NCBI RefSeq assembly: GCF_028622835.1
Contig: NZ_CP117677.1
Location: 1,136,001 to 1,200,000, forward strand
DNA length: 64,000 nt
Reading direction: 5' to 3'
DNA from: Caloramator sp. mosi_1
Lineage (GTDB): Bacteria > Bacillota > Clostridia > Clostridiales > Caloramatoraceae
Shown: one piece after another, positions 21,837 to 30,503 of the stretch
How the letters are laid out: every line of letters starts with the position of its first letter
Numbering within the stretch: the stretch's first letter is position 1
Notes under the pieces: model-generated
Databases searched by the model: none
What the model was told of the DNA's origin: nothing
What the model saw: the letters and a program-made list of their open reading frames with translations, nothing else
Made by a program: the position numbers and the translations under genes

Positions 21837-23549
21837 AAAACTTAAAGGATATTAAGGATTATGCTCAGAATATAGCAGATATTATAAAAAGCGTAATTGG
21901 TGTTGACGTTACAATAGTTGATTCAAATAATATTAGGGTGGCTGCAACTGGAATGTATAAAAACTTGATTGGAAAAAGATAGTGGATAAGTCTGCCTTTA
22001 AAAAGTCAATGGAATTAAAGAAGATATTAATAATAGATAATCCGAGGGAAGATGAAATATGTCTTGAATGCGAAAATAAAATTAATTGTATAGAATATGC
22101 AGAGGTATGTTCTCCTATCGTAGTTGAAAGTAGTGTTGTAGGAGTAATTGGATTAGTGGCACTCTCAAAGCAACAAAAGATGCAATTGAATAATAATAAG
22201 GAAAATTTAATAAAATTTTTAACTAAAATGAGCGATATGATTAGTACTAAAATTTCTGAATTAAATATATGTGAAAAACAAAACTTGATTATAAGACAAA
22301 TAGAAACGATAATTAATTCAATTGATGAAGGGATTATTGCTGTTGATTTAGATAAAAATATTTTATTCAAGAACAAGATGGTAAATGAAATTTTAAAGGA
22401 GGAAGAGATAAATCTATTTATTTCTAAACTGCTACAAGAGGATATATATAAGAATGTCCTTTTAGGTAAAGAGATAAAAAATATACAGTTTGGAATAGAG
22501 GATAGAAATTTTTTGGTTTCTATAAAACCGATAGTTGATTGTAATAAGTTGCAAGGAACTATTATTTCTTTAAAAAATATGAAGGATATTAGTAAAATAA
22601 TAAGAGATATGACACTTATAAATAGTGATACAACATTTGATAGTATTATAGGGAATTCAGATAATTTTTTAAAGGCTATAGATATAGCAAAGAAAACATC
22701 AAAATCAGACTCAACAGTATTGATACTTGGAGAGAGTGGAACGGGTAAAGAGTTATTTGCAAGAGCTATACATAATGAAAGTAAAAGAAAAAAAGGCCCT
22801 TTGTTGCGGTAAACTGTGCAGCAATACCAGAATCGCTTCTTGAAAGCGAGCTTTTTGGTTTTGAAGAGGGAGCCTTTACAGGTGCCAAAAGGGAGGTAAA
22901 ATTGGTAAATTTGAACTTGCACAGGGAGGAACACTTTTTTAGATGAAATAGGGGATATGCCTTTGCATTTACAGGTTAAACTTTTAAGGGTGCTTCAAGA
23001 AAAATATATCGAAAGAATAGGCAGTAATAGGCAGATAGAAGTTGATATTAGAATTATAGCAGCTACACATAAAAATTTAGAGGAAATGGTGTTAAAGGGA
23101 GAGTTTAGGCAGGATTTATATTATAGGTTAAATGTTATTCCTATTAAAATACCTCCTCTTAGGGAAAGAAGAGAGGATATTAAGGTACTTATGGATTACA
23201 TATTAAATAAGTGCTCTTTAAAGCTCAACAAGAATATAAAGGGTTTTGATGAAGGTGTATATGAGGCATTTTTAAATTACCATTGGCCTGGAAATGTTAG
23301 AGAATTAGAAAATATAATAGAATATCTTGTTAATATAGAAAATGGAGAATTTATAACCTATGATAAAATTCCAGAAAAACTAAAAAATAAAAAGCAAGAA
23401 GGTGCGACTATATTTGATCTAAAATATCACGAAAAAATTTAATAAAAGAAGCACTTGAAAAATTTAATTCAAGGGATGAAGCTGCAAAGGCATTAGGAAT
23501 AGGAAGGGCGACCTTGTTTAGAAAGATAAAGGAGTATGGATTAAATTAG
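21833..23549 (+). CDS. Sigma-54-dependent activator (bEBP, frame broken)
   Basis: About 573 residues after repair. The N-terminal sensor part ends in the cysteine cluster [17 protein letters not shown]; a PAS-like region follows ([20 protein letters not shown]). The AAA+ domain has Walker [10 protein letters not shown], the sigma-54 contact loop GAFTGA, Walker [13 protein letters not shown] and [18 protein letters not shown]; a Fis-type helix-turn-helix ends the protein ([20 protein letters not shown]). Breaks near 21979, 22800, 22890, 22937 and 23440. It lies just upstream of a sigma-54 promoter controlling a cysteine desulfidase gene, so it probably activates that gene. Confidence 0.93.
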
Positions 23550-23564
23550 TATCAAAATGATACT
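23548..23564. promoter_or_regulatory. upstream activator site 1
   Basis: AGTATCAAAATGATACT, a 7-3-7 palindrome overlapping the activator's stop codon, centred about 142 bp before the predicted start of transcription. Confidence 0.75.
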
Positions 23565-23567
23565 TTT

Positions 23568-23584
23568 AGTATCATTTTGATACT
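23568..23584. promoter_or_regulatory. upstream activator site 2
   Basis: AGTATCATTTTGATACT, the same palindrome with an inverted centre, 20 bp centre-to-centre from site 1 (about two helical turns), the spacing expected for cooperative binding. Confidence 0.75.
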
Positions 23585-23611
23585 AAAGAAAAGGGTATTT
23601 GAATAGGTGGT

Positions 23612-23656
23612 TTTAAGGGACAATAAGTATCAATTTGATACTTATTGTCCCTTAAA
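23612..23656. promoter_or_regulatory. activator site 3 inside a long inverted repeat
   Basis: A third copy, AGTATCAATTTGATACT (23626-23642), sits at the centre of a perfect 45-nt inverted repeat with 22-bp arms (beginning TTTAAGGGACAATAAG). The larger repeat may also terminate activator transcripts. Its centre is about 64 bp before the predicted start. Confidence 0.7.
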
Positions 23657-23670
23657 TTGTTTATTTTATT

Positions 23671-23687
23671 TTGGCACGTGTTTTGCA
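23671..23687 (+). promoter_or_regulatory. sigma-54 promoter (-24/-12)
   Basis: TTGGCACGTGTTTTGCA matches the sigma-54 consensus TGGCACG-N4-TTGC[AT] exactly. Transcription should start near 23698, 29 bp before the ATG of the downstream gene. Confidence 0.92.
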
Positions 23688-23726
23688 GTAATATATGTAG
23701 GTAAGGTTATTTAGGAGGTTTGCAGT

Positions 23727-25018
23727 ATGAGAAATTTAATAAAAACGTGCTAAAGCAAGAAGTAGTATTGGCATTAGGATGTACAGAACCAGTAGCAGTT
23801 GCACTTGCATCAGCTTCAGCTTATAGTGTAGTAAAGGGTGAAATAGATAATATAAACGTTATAGTGAGTTCAAATATATTTAAAAACGCCTTTGCAGTTG
23901 GTATTCCTGGAACTAAAAATGTAGGACTTCATATTGCAGCTGCATTAGGTGCAGTAGGAGGAGACTGCAAATTAAAGCTTGAAGTATTGAAAAATATAAA
24001 TTTAAATCACGAAAAGCAAGCTAAAAAAATAGTTGAAGAGGGAAGAGTTAGAATAGATGTTGATGATTCAAAGGCACCTTTTTATATAAGGGTTGAAGTT
24101 TATACAAATAATGGTTTAGGTGTTTGTGAGATAAGGGAAAAGCACTCCAATATAGTTTATCTTGAGGCAAATGGAAGAGTTTTATATGAAAATAGGGAGG
24201 TAGCTTTAAGTAATTCAAAGGTTGAATATGATTTAAAAAATTATAGACTATTAGATTTAATTAAATGCATAGAAGAAATGGAATATGACGAATTAGAGTT
24301 TTTATTAGAAGGTGCTGAAGTCAATATTGAAATTGCAGAGGAAGGTCTAAAGAACAGCTATGGTATGGAAATAGGAAAAAGATATAGGAAAATGATTGAA
24401 GAAGGAATTTTATCCAATGACATTCAGAATAATATAATAATGATGACTGCAGCAGCTTCAGATGCAAGAATGGCGGGATGTTTTATGCCTGTTATGAGTA
24501 GTGCAGGTTCAGGAAATCACGGAATAACTGCAATTATTCCTGTTGCGGTTTGTTCTAAACTTTTAAATAAAGATAAAATTACACTTGTGAAGGCACTTGC
24601 TATATCACATATAACAACAATATATATAAAACAGTTTACAGGTAGATTATCAAGCGTTTGTGGTTGTGGTGTTGCAGCAGGAGTAGGTGCTGCCTGTGGT
24701 ATTTGTTATTTATTAGGTGGTAAAGAAAAGGAGTTTGAGTATACAATTAAAAATATGGTTGGGGATATAAGTGGTGTAGTTTGTGATGGTGCAAAGCCAG
24801 GATGTGCTATAAAACTATCTACAGCAGCTGCTGCAGCCTACAAAGCAGCACTACTTGCAAATAGAGGAGTTTATGTTCCTTGTGGAAATGGAATTGTAGG
24901 ATGTGATATAGAAGCTACTATAAGAAATTTAGGTGTATTTACTATAGAAGGAATGAAAAATGTTGATAGAACAATAATAAACATAATGCTTAAGAAGGAA
25001 TACGAGTCTGTATGCTGA
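23727..25018 (+). CDS. cyuA: L-cysteine desulfidase / serine dehydratase-like protein (UPF0597)
   Basis: About 430 residues matching the UPF0597 (YhaM/CyuA/CdsB) family, which degrades L-cysteine to pyruvate, ammonia and sulfide with an iron-sulfur cluster. Family blocks: LALGCTEPVAVALASA near the start, SAGSGNHGITAIIPV, and the cysteine-rich VCGCGVAAGVGAACGICY and CDGAKPGCAIK. The best start is ATG 23727, eight bases after AGGAGG, with one A lost near 23745; TTG 23720 in the open frame is too close to the ribosome site. Regulated by the sigma-54 promoter immediately upstream. Confidence 0.9.
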
Positions 25019-25044
25019 TTTATGTATAGGTATTTTAACATTTT

Positions 25045-25090
25045 CACCATTAACAATAGTTTATAAATTGTTAATGGTGTTTTTGTTTTG
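25045..25090 (+). terminator. terminator between the desulfidase gene and glnA
   Basis: CACCATTAACAAT and its complement form a perfect 13-bp stem with a 9-nt loop, followed by TTTTTG. A possible TATAAT for glnA lies at 25097-25102 immediately after. Because an ANTAR antiterminator is encoded just downstream of glnA, read-through control here is conceivable. Confidence 0.8.
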
Positions 25091-25125
25091 GAATATTATA
25101 ATAGAATAAAAGGAGGTTGATAGAT

Positions 25126-26446
25126 TTGAATAAAATGGATATTTTAAACAGAATAAAAGAGGAAGAAGTTGAGTTTATTTATCTTCAGTTTACAGATATA
25201 TTTGGAATAATGAAAAATGTTGCCATTACAACAAGTGAGCTTGAAAGAGCGTTAAATAACGAGATAGTTTTTGATGGTTCGTCTATAGATGGTTTTGTTA
25301 GAATAGAAGAATCCGATATGTATCTATATCCTGATATTAATACATTTTTAGTGTATCCTTGGTACTCAAGTTTTGGAAAAGAAGCAAGATTTATTTGCGA
25401 TATTTATGATTCAGAGGGCAAGCCCTTTGAAGGAGATCCAAGATATGTTTTAAAAAAGGTATTAAAAGAAGCAAAAGAAATGGGATATAGCATAAAAATA
25501 GGTCCTGAGTGTGAGTTTTTTTATTTAATACTGATGAATTTGGTAAGCCAACATTAACAACCCACGATGATGCAAGCTATTTTGATTTAGCACCTGTAGA
25601 TTTAGGAGAAAATGCAAGGAGAGAGATGGTTTTAACCCTTAATAAAATGGGATATGAAGTTGAGGCATCACATCACGAGGTTGCACCGGGCCAGCACGAA
25701 ATAGATTTAAAAAATGATGATGCATTAGCCTCTGCAGATAAAATAGTAACCTTCAAACAGGTTGTAAGGAAAATAGCTAAAAATCACGGTTTGCACGCTA
25801 CTTTTATGCCAAAACCAATATACGGAATACCAGGTTCAGGTCTTCATACCAATATATACGTATACAAAGAGGGTAAAAACATATTTTATGATAAAGATGA
25901 CAATCTGAATTTATCTAAAGAGGCATATAGTTTTATAGCGGGTATTATGGAGCACGCAAAGGCTATATGTGCAATAACCAATCCCAATGTTAATAGCTAT
26001 AAAAGGTTAGTATCGGGTTATGAGGCTCCAATGTATATATCTTGGTCTTGCAAAAATAGAAGTCCTTTAATTAGAGTACCTTCAAGGTTAGATAAAAATG
26101 CAAGAATAGAACTTAGAAGTCCAGATCCTTCTTGTAATCCATATTTAGCATTAGCAGTTATAATAAAGGCAGGATTAGATGGTATAAAAAAGGATTAAAA
26201 CCTTCTGAACCTGTAGATAGAAATTTATATGAACTTACTGATGAGGAAAGACAAGAAGTAGGTTTAGATTTACTGCCTCAATCACTTAGGGAGGCAATAA
26301 AAGAACTAAAGAGGGATGATATTATAAAAGAGGCGTTAGGAAGCCACGTATATAATAGATTTATTGAGGCAAAAGAGATGGAATGGAAGGAATACAAAAG
26401 TGTAGTTACATCTTGGGAAGTAGAAAGATATTTAACAAAGTATTGA
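25126..26446 (+). CDS. glnA: Glutamine synthetase type I (frame broken)
   Basis: ATP-dependent synthesis of glutamine from glutamate and ammonia. Signatures: [21 protein letters not shown]'s first part ([10 protein letters not shown]), IGPECEFF, the ATP-binding/active-site [12 protein letters not shown], and [10 protein letters not shown]. About 441 residues, the GSI-alpha size; no adenylylation tyrosine motif is seen. Start TTG 25126 follows AGGAGG by nine bases; TTG 25117 is also in frame but too close. Frames break near 25522 and 26190. An ANTAR regulator gene follows by 13 bp. Confidence 0.96.
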
Positions 26447-26459
26447 TGAGGGGCTAAAT

Positions 26460-27049
26460 ATGGATAGGCTTAAAATAGCTTTAGCAGATAATGATGAAGA
26501 AATATTAAAAACTGTTCAGATAATGTTAGTGCAAATGGGATTTAATGTAGTTGCAACTGAAAAATCAGGTTCATCACTTTTAAGAAAAATAAGAAGTATA
26601 AATCCTGATGTTGCTATAATAGATGTAAATTTAAGAGGTATGTCTGCCTTTGAGATAAGTGATGTAGTTGAAAAACAAGGTATATGCCCTTGTATTATAA
26701 CTATAAAAGGAAGTATAGATGAATATTTTGATAGATTAAAAAATAAATTAGTATTTGCATATATTCAAAAGCCCTTTAATGCTACAAGTTTAAGATATGC
26801 AATAGAGTCAGCATATTTTAACTACAAAAATTTAATGGATATGGATAGAAAACTAAAGGAACGAAAGCTTATTGATAAGGCTAAGGGATTAATAATGAAG
26901 AAGTACAACTTAACTGAAGACAAAGCCTATGAATATATTAGAAAAAAAGTATGGATAAAGGGTTAAGTATGTATAGAATTGCCCAGGCAATAATTGATAT
27001 AATTGAAGGTAGTAATAAAAATGGAGGGGATAATAATGAAAAAGCTTGA
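26460..27049 (+). CDS. Response regulator with ANTAR RNA-binding domain
   Basis: An N-terminal receiver domain (KIALADNDEEILKTV, PDVAIIDVNLRG with the Asp, then IQKPFN with the conserved Lys) precedes an ANTAR domain (LIDKAKGLIMKKYNLTEDKA, then after repair YIRKKSMDKGLSMYRIAQAI). ANTAR proteins bind nascent RNA to prevent termination; those adjacent to glnA in clostridia regulate nitrogen genes. The open frame stops at 26966 through a lost A near 26947; repaired, it runs to 27049, overlapping the yedF start. Confidence 0.87.
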
Positions 27050-27614
27050 TTGTAGAGGTTTTGCTTGTCCAAGACCTGTAATTATGACAAAGAAGGAAAT
27101 AGATAATATGGTTAGTGGTGAAATTGAAGTTTTAGTAGACAATCAAGGAGCTAAGGAAAATGTATCTAAACTTGCACAAAGCTATGGACTTGAGTATAGT
27201 ATAAAGGAAGATAGTGAAGGAATACACGTAATTATTAAAAAGACACAGATTAAAGAAAACAGTTTAGATAAGGATGATAAAAACATTGTAATAGCTATAA
27301 CAACAGATTGCTTTGGACACGGAGATGATGTATTAGGTAGAACGTTAATGAAGAGCTACATATATTCTTTAACAGAGGTTGATAAAAAGCCCAAAACATT
27401 AATATTCATCAATGCAGGAGTAAAATTAACTACTGAAGGTTCTGAGGTTTTAGAAAGTTTAAAGGTTTTAGAAGAACAGGGAGTAGAAATATTATCCTGC
27501 GGAACGTGCTTGAATTTTTATAATTTATCCGATAAATTAAAAATAGGTACTGTATCCAATATGTATACAATAGTTGAAAAGATGCACGAGGCAGCAAATA
27601 CTATTAAAATATGA
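27036..27614 (+). CDS. yedF: Sulfurtransferase-like selenium metabolism protein YedF
   Basis: 192 residues in two parts: an N-terminal TusA-like domain (KKLDCRGFACPRPVIMTKKE, with the CPxP motif) and a C-terminal DsrE/F-like part (ITTDCFGHGDDVLGRTLM, ILSCGTCLNFY). This is the composition of YedF proteins tied by genome context to selenium metabolism. Intact frame. A DUF3343 gene follows, the usual partner; no selD or selenocysteine lyase is in this window. Confidence 0.92.
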   Translation: MKKLDCRGFACPRPVIMTKKEIDNMVSGEIEVLVDNQGAKENVSKLAQSYGLEYSIKEDSEGIHVIIKKTQIKENSLDKDDKNIVIAITTDCFGHGDDVLGRTLMKSYIYSLTEVDKKPKTLIFINAGVKLTTEGSEVLESLKVLEEQGVEILSCGTCLNFYNLSDKLKIGTVSNMYTIVEKMHEAANTIKI

Positions 27615-27621
27615 GGTTGAT

Positions 27622-27885
27622 GTGTATATGGAATATATTATAGTTACATTTGAAAGCACAAACTTTGCAATACAAGCAGAATCAGTATTAAAACAGCTAA
27701 ATCTTAATGTTCAAATAATACCAACTCCCAGAGAAATTACATTAAGTTGTGGAATATCTATTTTAACTCAAATTGAAAATCTTAAAGAAATAGATGAACT
27801 TGTTAAAGTAGGTAAGATAAGAATTAAGGAAGTATATAATTATATAAAGGATGATGTAAAGAAACTTGAGAGATTAAGACCATAG
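27622..27885 (+). CDS. DUF3343 domain protein
   Basis: Small protein (about 87 residues) reading MYMEYIIVTFESTNFAIQAE, then IIPTPREITLSCGISI, the typical DUF3343 pattern (putative Se/S-related partner of YedF). The open frame extends to 27574 but those codons overlap yedF; GAGG at 27613 supports the GTG 27622, with ATG 27628 as the alternative. Intact frame. Confidence 0.85.
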   Translation: MYMEYIIVTFESTNFAIQAESVLKQLNLNVQIIPTPREITLSCGISILTQIENLKEIDELVKVGKIRIKEVYNYIKDDVKKLERLRP

Positions 27886-27917
27886 GTCTTAATCTCAAAT
27901 TTTAAGGAGGTGATATT

Positions 27918-28763
27918 ATGAATATAGTTAATAAATTTAAAGAGGCAGTTGAGAGTAATTTAACACAAGAAAAAATTATAGAAGGTTCTTTGAAATTTTT
28001 TAAGGCGATTGCAATAATAGTAATATGTTTAGTAATAATAAAGATAGGTGAAAAGATAATTCATTCATTTTTGAAAGGCAAAAGAAGTCTAAGTTTGGTT
28101 TAAATGAAAAAAGGCTGCAACGCTTCAGGAGCTTTTTAAGAGTTTGCTAAGATATACAATGTATTTTGTTGCAGCTATATGGATATTTGATATAAAAACA
28201 GTTATTGCAGTAACTGGAGTTGCTGGTGTTGCAATAGGTTTTGGTGCACAAAATTTAGTTAAGGATATAATATCAGGAGTTTTCATATTGTTTGAGGATC
28301 AATTTGCAGTAGGTGATTATGTTGTTATAGATGGTTTATCAGGATTTGTGGAAACTATTGGTATTAGAGTAACAAAACTAAGAGATTTTTCAGGAGATTT
28401 GCACATAATACCAAATGGAACAATATCTAAGGTTACAAATAAAACAAGAGGTAATATGAGGGCTCTTGTTGATGTAGATATTGCCTATGAAGAAGATATA
28501 GATCACGCAATCTCTGTTATAAAAGAAGTTTGTGAGGAAGTAAAAAAGATTTACAAGACATAGTAGAAGGTCCAGATGTTCTTGGAGTTGTAAAATTAGG
28601 TGAATCTGGTATAACTATAAGAGTGGTAGCAAAGACTATTCCAATGAGACAGTGGGCTATTGAAATGGAACTAAGAAGAAGAATAAAATATAGATTAGAC
28701 AAAGAAGGAATTGAGATACCATATCCAAGAAGAGTTATATATAGCAAGGAAGGAGGAAAGTAG
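27918..28763 (+). CDS. Small-conductance mechanosensitive channel, MscS family (frame broken)
   Basis: MscS channel of about 281 residues. N-terminal amphipathic part, transmembrane helices (AIAIIVICLVIIKIGEKI; YTMYFVAAIWIFDIKTVIAV), the pore helix VTGVAGVAIGFGAQNLVKDI, and the beta domain FEDQFAVGDYVVIDG with FSGDLHIIPNG. Frames break near 28090 and 28550. An AGGAGG site precedes the ATG. A DUF951 gene begins at the next base. Confidence 0.93.
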
Positions 28764-28976
28764 TTGGTAAAGGTATTTAATTTAGGCGATATAGTTGAGA
28801 CAAGAAAGGAACATCCCTGTGGAAGTAAGACGTGGGAAGTTATAAGGCTTGGTGCAGACATAAAAATAAAATGCACAGGCTGTGGAAGGATAGTTATGCT
28901 TCCAAGGGCAAAATTCGAAAAGTCTGTAAAGAGGATAATAAAATCAGCAGTTGAAGAAAATAGTGACTTGACTTAA
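28764..28976 (+). CDS. DUF951 family protein
   Basis: 70 residues: FNLGDIVETRKEHPCGSKTW, GADIKIKCTGCGRIVMLPR. DUF951 proteins have a conserved HPCG motif and CxxC zinc-ribbon-like cysteines; function unknown. They commonly sit between mscS and rpsF in clostridia. TTG start adjacent to the mscS stop, with AAGGAGG inside the end of mscS. Intact frame. Confidence 0.9.
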   Translation: MVKVFNLGDIVETRKEHPCGSKTWEVIRLGADIKIKCTGCGRIVMLPRAKFEKSVKRIIKSAVEENSDLT

Positions 28977-28996
28977 TATTAATAATGTGTTAATAT
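28968..28996 (+). promoter_or_regulatory. rpsF promoter
   Basis: TTGACT (28968-28973), a 17-bp spacer and TAATAT (28991-28996), starting within the end of the DUF951 gene and driving the rpsF leader. Confidence 0.75.
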
Positions 28997-29008
28997 AGAG
29001 AAGTTGTA

Positions 29009-29048
29009 ATCCCTGCTCATTTTATGAGCCGTTTAGTCCGGAGGGAGG
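29009..29048 (+). promoter_or_regulatory. putative rpsF leader (S6:S18 binding) RNA
   Basis: The 5' leader can pair TCCCT (29010-29014) with AGGGA (29042-29046) around a hairpin GCTCAT-TTT-ATGAGC (29015-29029), leaving TCCGG with an unpaired CCG. Known rpsF leaders use a conserved CCG to bind the S6:S18 complex for autoregulation. The 3' arm includes part of the ribosome site. The match is by pattern only. Confidence 0.55.
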
Positions 29049-29060
29049 AGGTGAACGATA

Positions 29061-29348
29061 ATGAGAAAGTACGAAGCACTATATGTTTTAGCACCAAACC
29101 TAACTGAAGAAGAAATAAAGGCAAACGTAGAGAAGTTCAAGAACGTTGTTGTTAATGGTGGTGGAGAAGTAGAAAATATAGACGAGTGGGGCAAGAGAAA
29201 GCTTGCTTATGAAATAAACCACGTTAACGAAGGATACTATGTACTTATGAACTTCTCAGCTAATTCCGAACTACCAATGGAATTAGACAGAGTGCTAAGA
29301 ATCTCCGATAGCGTTATAAGACATCTTGTTGTTAATTTACAAAAGTAA
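29061..29348 (+). CDS. rpsF: 30S ribosomal protein S6
   Basis: 95 residues, MRKYEALYVLAPNLTEEEIK through KRKLAYEINHVNEGYYVL and SDSVIRHLVV, a clear S6. GGAGGAGGTG precedes the ATG. First gene of rpsF-ssb-rpsR. Intact frame; likely autoregulated by its leader. Confidence 0.97.
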   Translation: MRKYEALYVLAPNLTEEEIKANVEKFKNVVVNGGGEVENIDEWGKRKLAYEINHVNEGYYVLMNFSANSELPMELDRVLRISDSVIRHLVVNLQK

Positions 29349-29367
29349 TTTATAGGTGGTGTTTAAA

Positions 29368-29811
29368 GTGAATAAGGTTGTTTTAATTGGCAGATTGACA
29401 AAGGACCCTGATCTTAGATTTACAGCTGGGTCTGGTATTGCCGTAGCCACCTTTACTGTTGCAGTAGAAAGAAATTACGTAGGTCAAAATGGACAAAGAG
29501 AAGCAGATTTTATACCAGTTATTTGTTGGAGAAAACTTGCTGAAAATGTTGCAAACAACCTAAACAAAGGAAGGCTTGTGGCAGTATCTGGGTCTATTCA
29601 AACAAGAAAATATCAGGCTCAAGATGGAAGCACAAGATATATTACAGAGGTTGTTGCGGATGAGGTTAAATTTTTAGATTGGCCAAAGGACGGAGGTTCG
29701 GCACAAAGAGGAGCTTCAGGCATGTACGGCCAAAGCTATGAATCTCCTATCGATGATTATAACGGTGGAGATTTTATTCCAGTTGATGGAGAAGAAGAAG
29801 TTCCATTCTAG
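29368..29811 (+). CDS. ssb: Single-stranded DNA-binding protein
   Basis: 147 residues with the OB fold (VVLIGRLTKDPDLRFTAGSG, ADFIPVICWRKLAENV) and the acidic C-terminal tip GEEEVPF, which contacts other replication proteins. GTG 29368 is preferred, with GGTGG upstream; the frame also opens at 29356. Between rpsF and rpsR, the standard order. Confidence 0.97.
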   Translation: MNKVVLIGRLTKDPDLRFTAGSGIAVATFTVAVERNYVGQNGQREADFIPVICWRKLAENVANNLNKGRLVAVSGSIQTRKYQAQDGSTRYITEVVADEVKFLDWPKDGGSAQRGASGMYGQSYESPIDDYNGGDFIPVDGEEEVPF

Positions 29812-29841
29812 TCTAATTCTTGAGGTAAGGAGGGTAGAAAA

Positions 29842-30081
29842 ATGGCAAACGCAAAAGGAAACTTTAAGCAAAGAAAGAAAAAGAGAGTTTGTGCTTTCTG
29901 TATGGATAAAGTTGAATACATCGATTACAAGGATGTAGCAAAGCTTAAGAAGTACATCACAGAAAGAGGAAAGATTCTTCCAAAGAGAATCACAGGAAAC
30001 TGTGCAAAGCATCAAAGAGAACTAACAATAGCAATAAAGAGAGCAAGAAATATAGCTCTTCTTCCATATACAGCAGAATAA
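29842..30081 (+). CDS. rpsR: 30S ribosomal protein S18
   Basis: 79 residues: basic N-terminus, [19 protein letters not shown], and [20 protein letters not shown], the S18 core. Two CxxC-like cysteines fit the zinc-binding form. Intact. A strong terminator follows. Confidence 0.97.
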   Translation: MANAKGNFKQRKKKRVCAFCMDKVEYIDYKDVAKLKKYITERGKILPKRITGNCAKHQRELTIAIKRARNIALLPYTAE

Positions 30082-30082
30082 T

Positions 30083-30113
30083 AAAGTGCCTAAAATTTAG
30101 GCACTTTTTATTT
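30083..30113 (+). terminator. terminator after rpsR
   Basis: Near-perfect palindrome AAAGTGCCTAAA / TTTAGGCACTTT followed by a T-rich tail. Ends rpsF-ssb-rpsR. Confidence 0.88.
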
Positions 30114-30177
30114 TACATTAATAATAAATATGCTATAATTGTATTAATGTAAACATAGAAATTTTTGGGGGATTTAT

Positions 30178-30501
30178 ATGTTTAATGCCGATGAACTTAA
30201 TATATTAGATAATATAAAACTTATTGAAAACTACAAAGCATTTTTACTTTCATCAGTTGCAGATCTTTTTACAAGTATGGCAAAGGGAAATAAATCAAGT
30301 ACCGATGAAATAACAGATGAATTATCAGAAATAATAATATTATCCTATATGCTTGGAAGAAGATTAGGTATTAGCTTTTCAGAAATAGATGAAAAGGTAA
30401 TAAAGAAGCTAAAGCTTGGACTTTTAAAGGAGGAGGCAGATACACAGTATCAAGACTGTGCAAAGCTTATATCTTACATTAGAGAAGGAAGAGAGGTTTG
30501 A
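30178..30501 (+). CDS. MazG-like nucleotide pyrophosphohydrolase family protein
   Basis: 107 residues, mostly helical. It resembles the MazG-like proteins found between rpsR and yybS in clostridia, with TDELSEIIILSYMLGRRLGI in the middle. The classical EExxE catalytic signature is not clearly complete (EITDELSEI), so enzyme activity is unsure. Start ATG 30178 has GGGGG upstream. Intact frame; yybS follows by two bases. Confidence 0.7.
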   Translation: MFNADELNILDNIKLIENYKAFLLSSVADLFTSMAKGNKSSTDEITDELSEIIILSYMLGRRLGISFSEIDEKVIKKLKLGLLKEEADTQYQDCAKLISYIREGREV

Positions 30502-30503
30502 TT

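Noticed and set aside
21933-22934. A 333-codon open frame on the minus strand
   Set aside because: It is antisense to the sigma-54 activator, has no ribosome site and its sequence is low-complexity hydrophobic; the plus strand has conserved AAA+ motifs.
26186-26210. Recoding of in-frame stops (for example TGA as selenocysteine) to explain broken genes
   Set aside because: The correct amino acids reappear in a shifted frame, not after a stop in the same frame, and no SECIS-like hairpin is seen near breaks.
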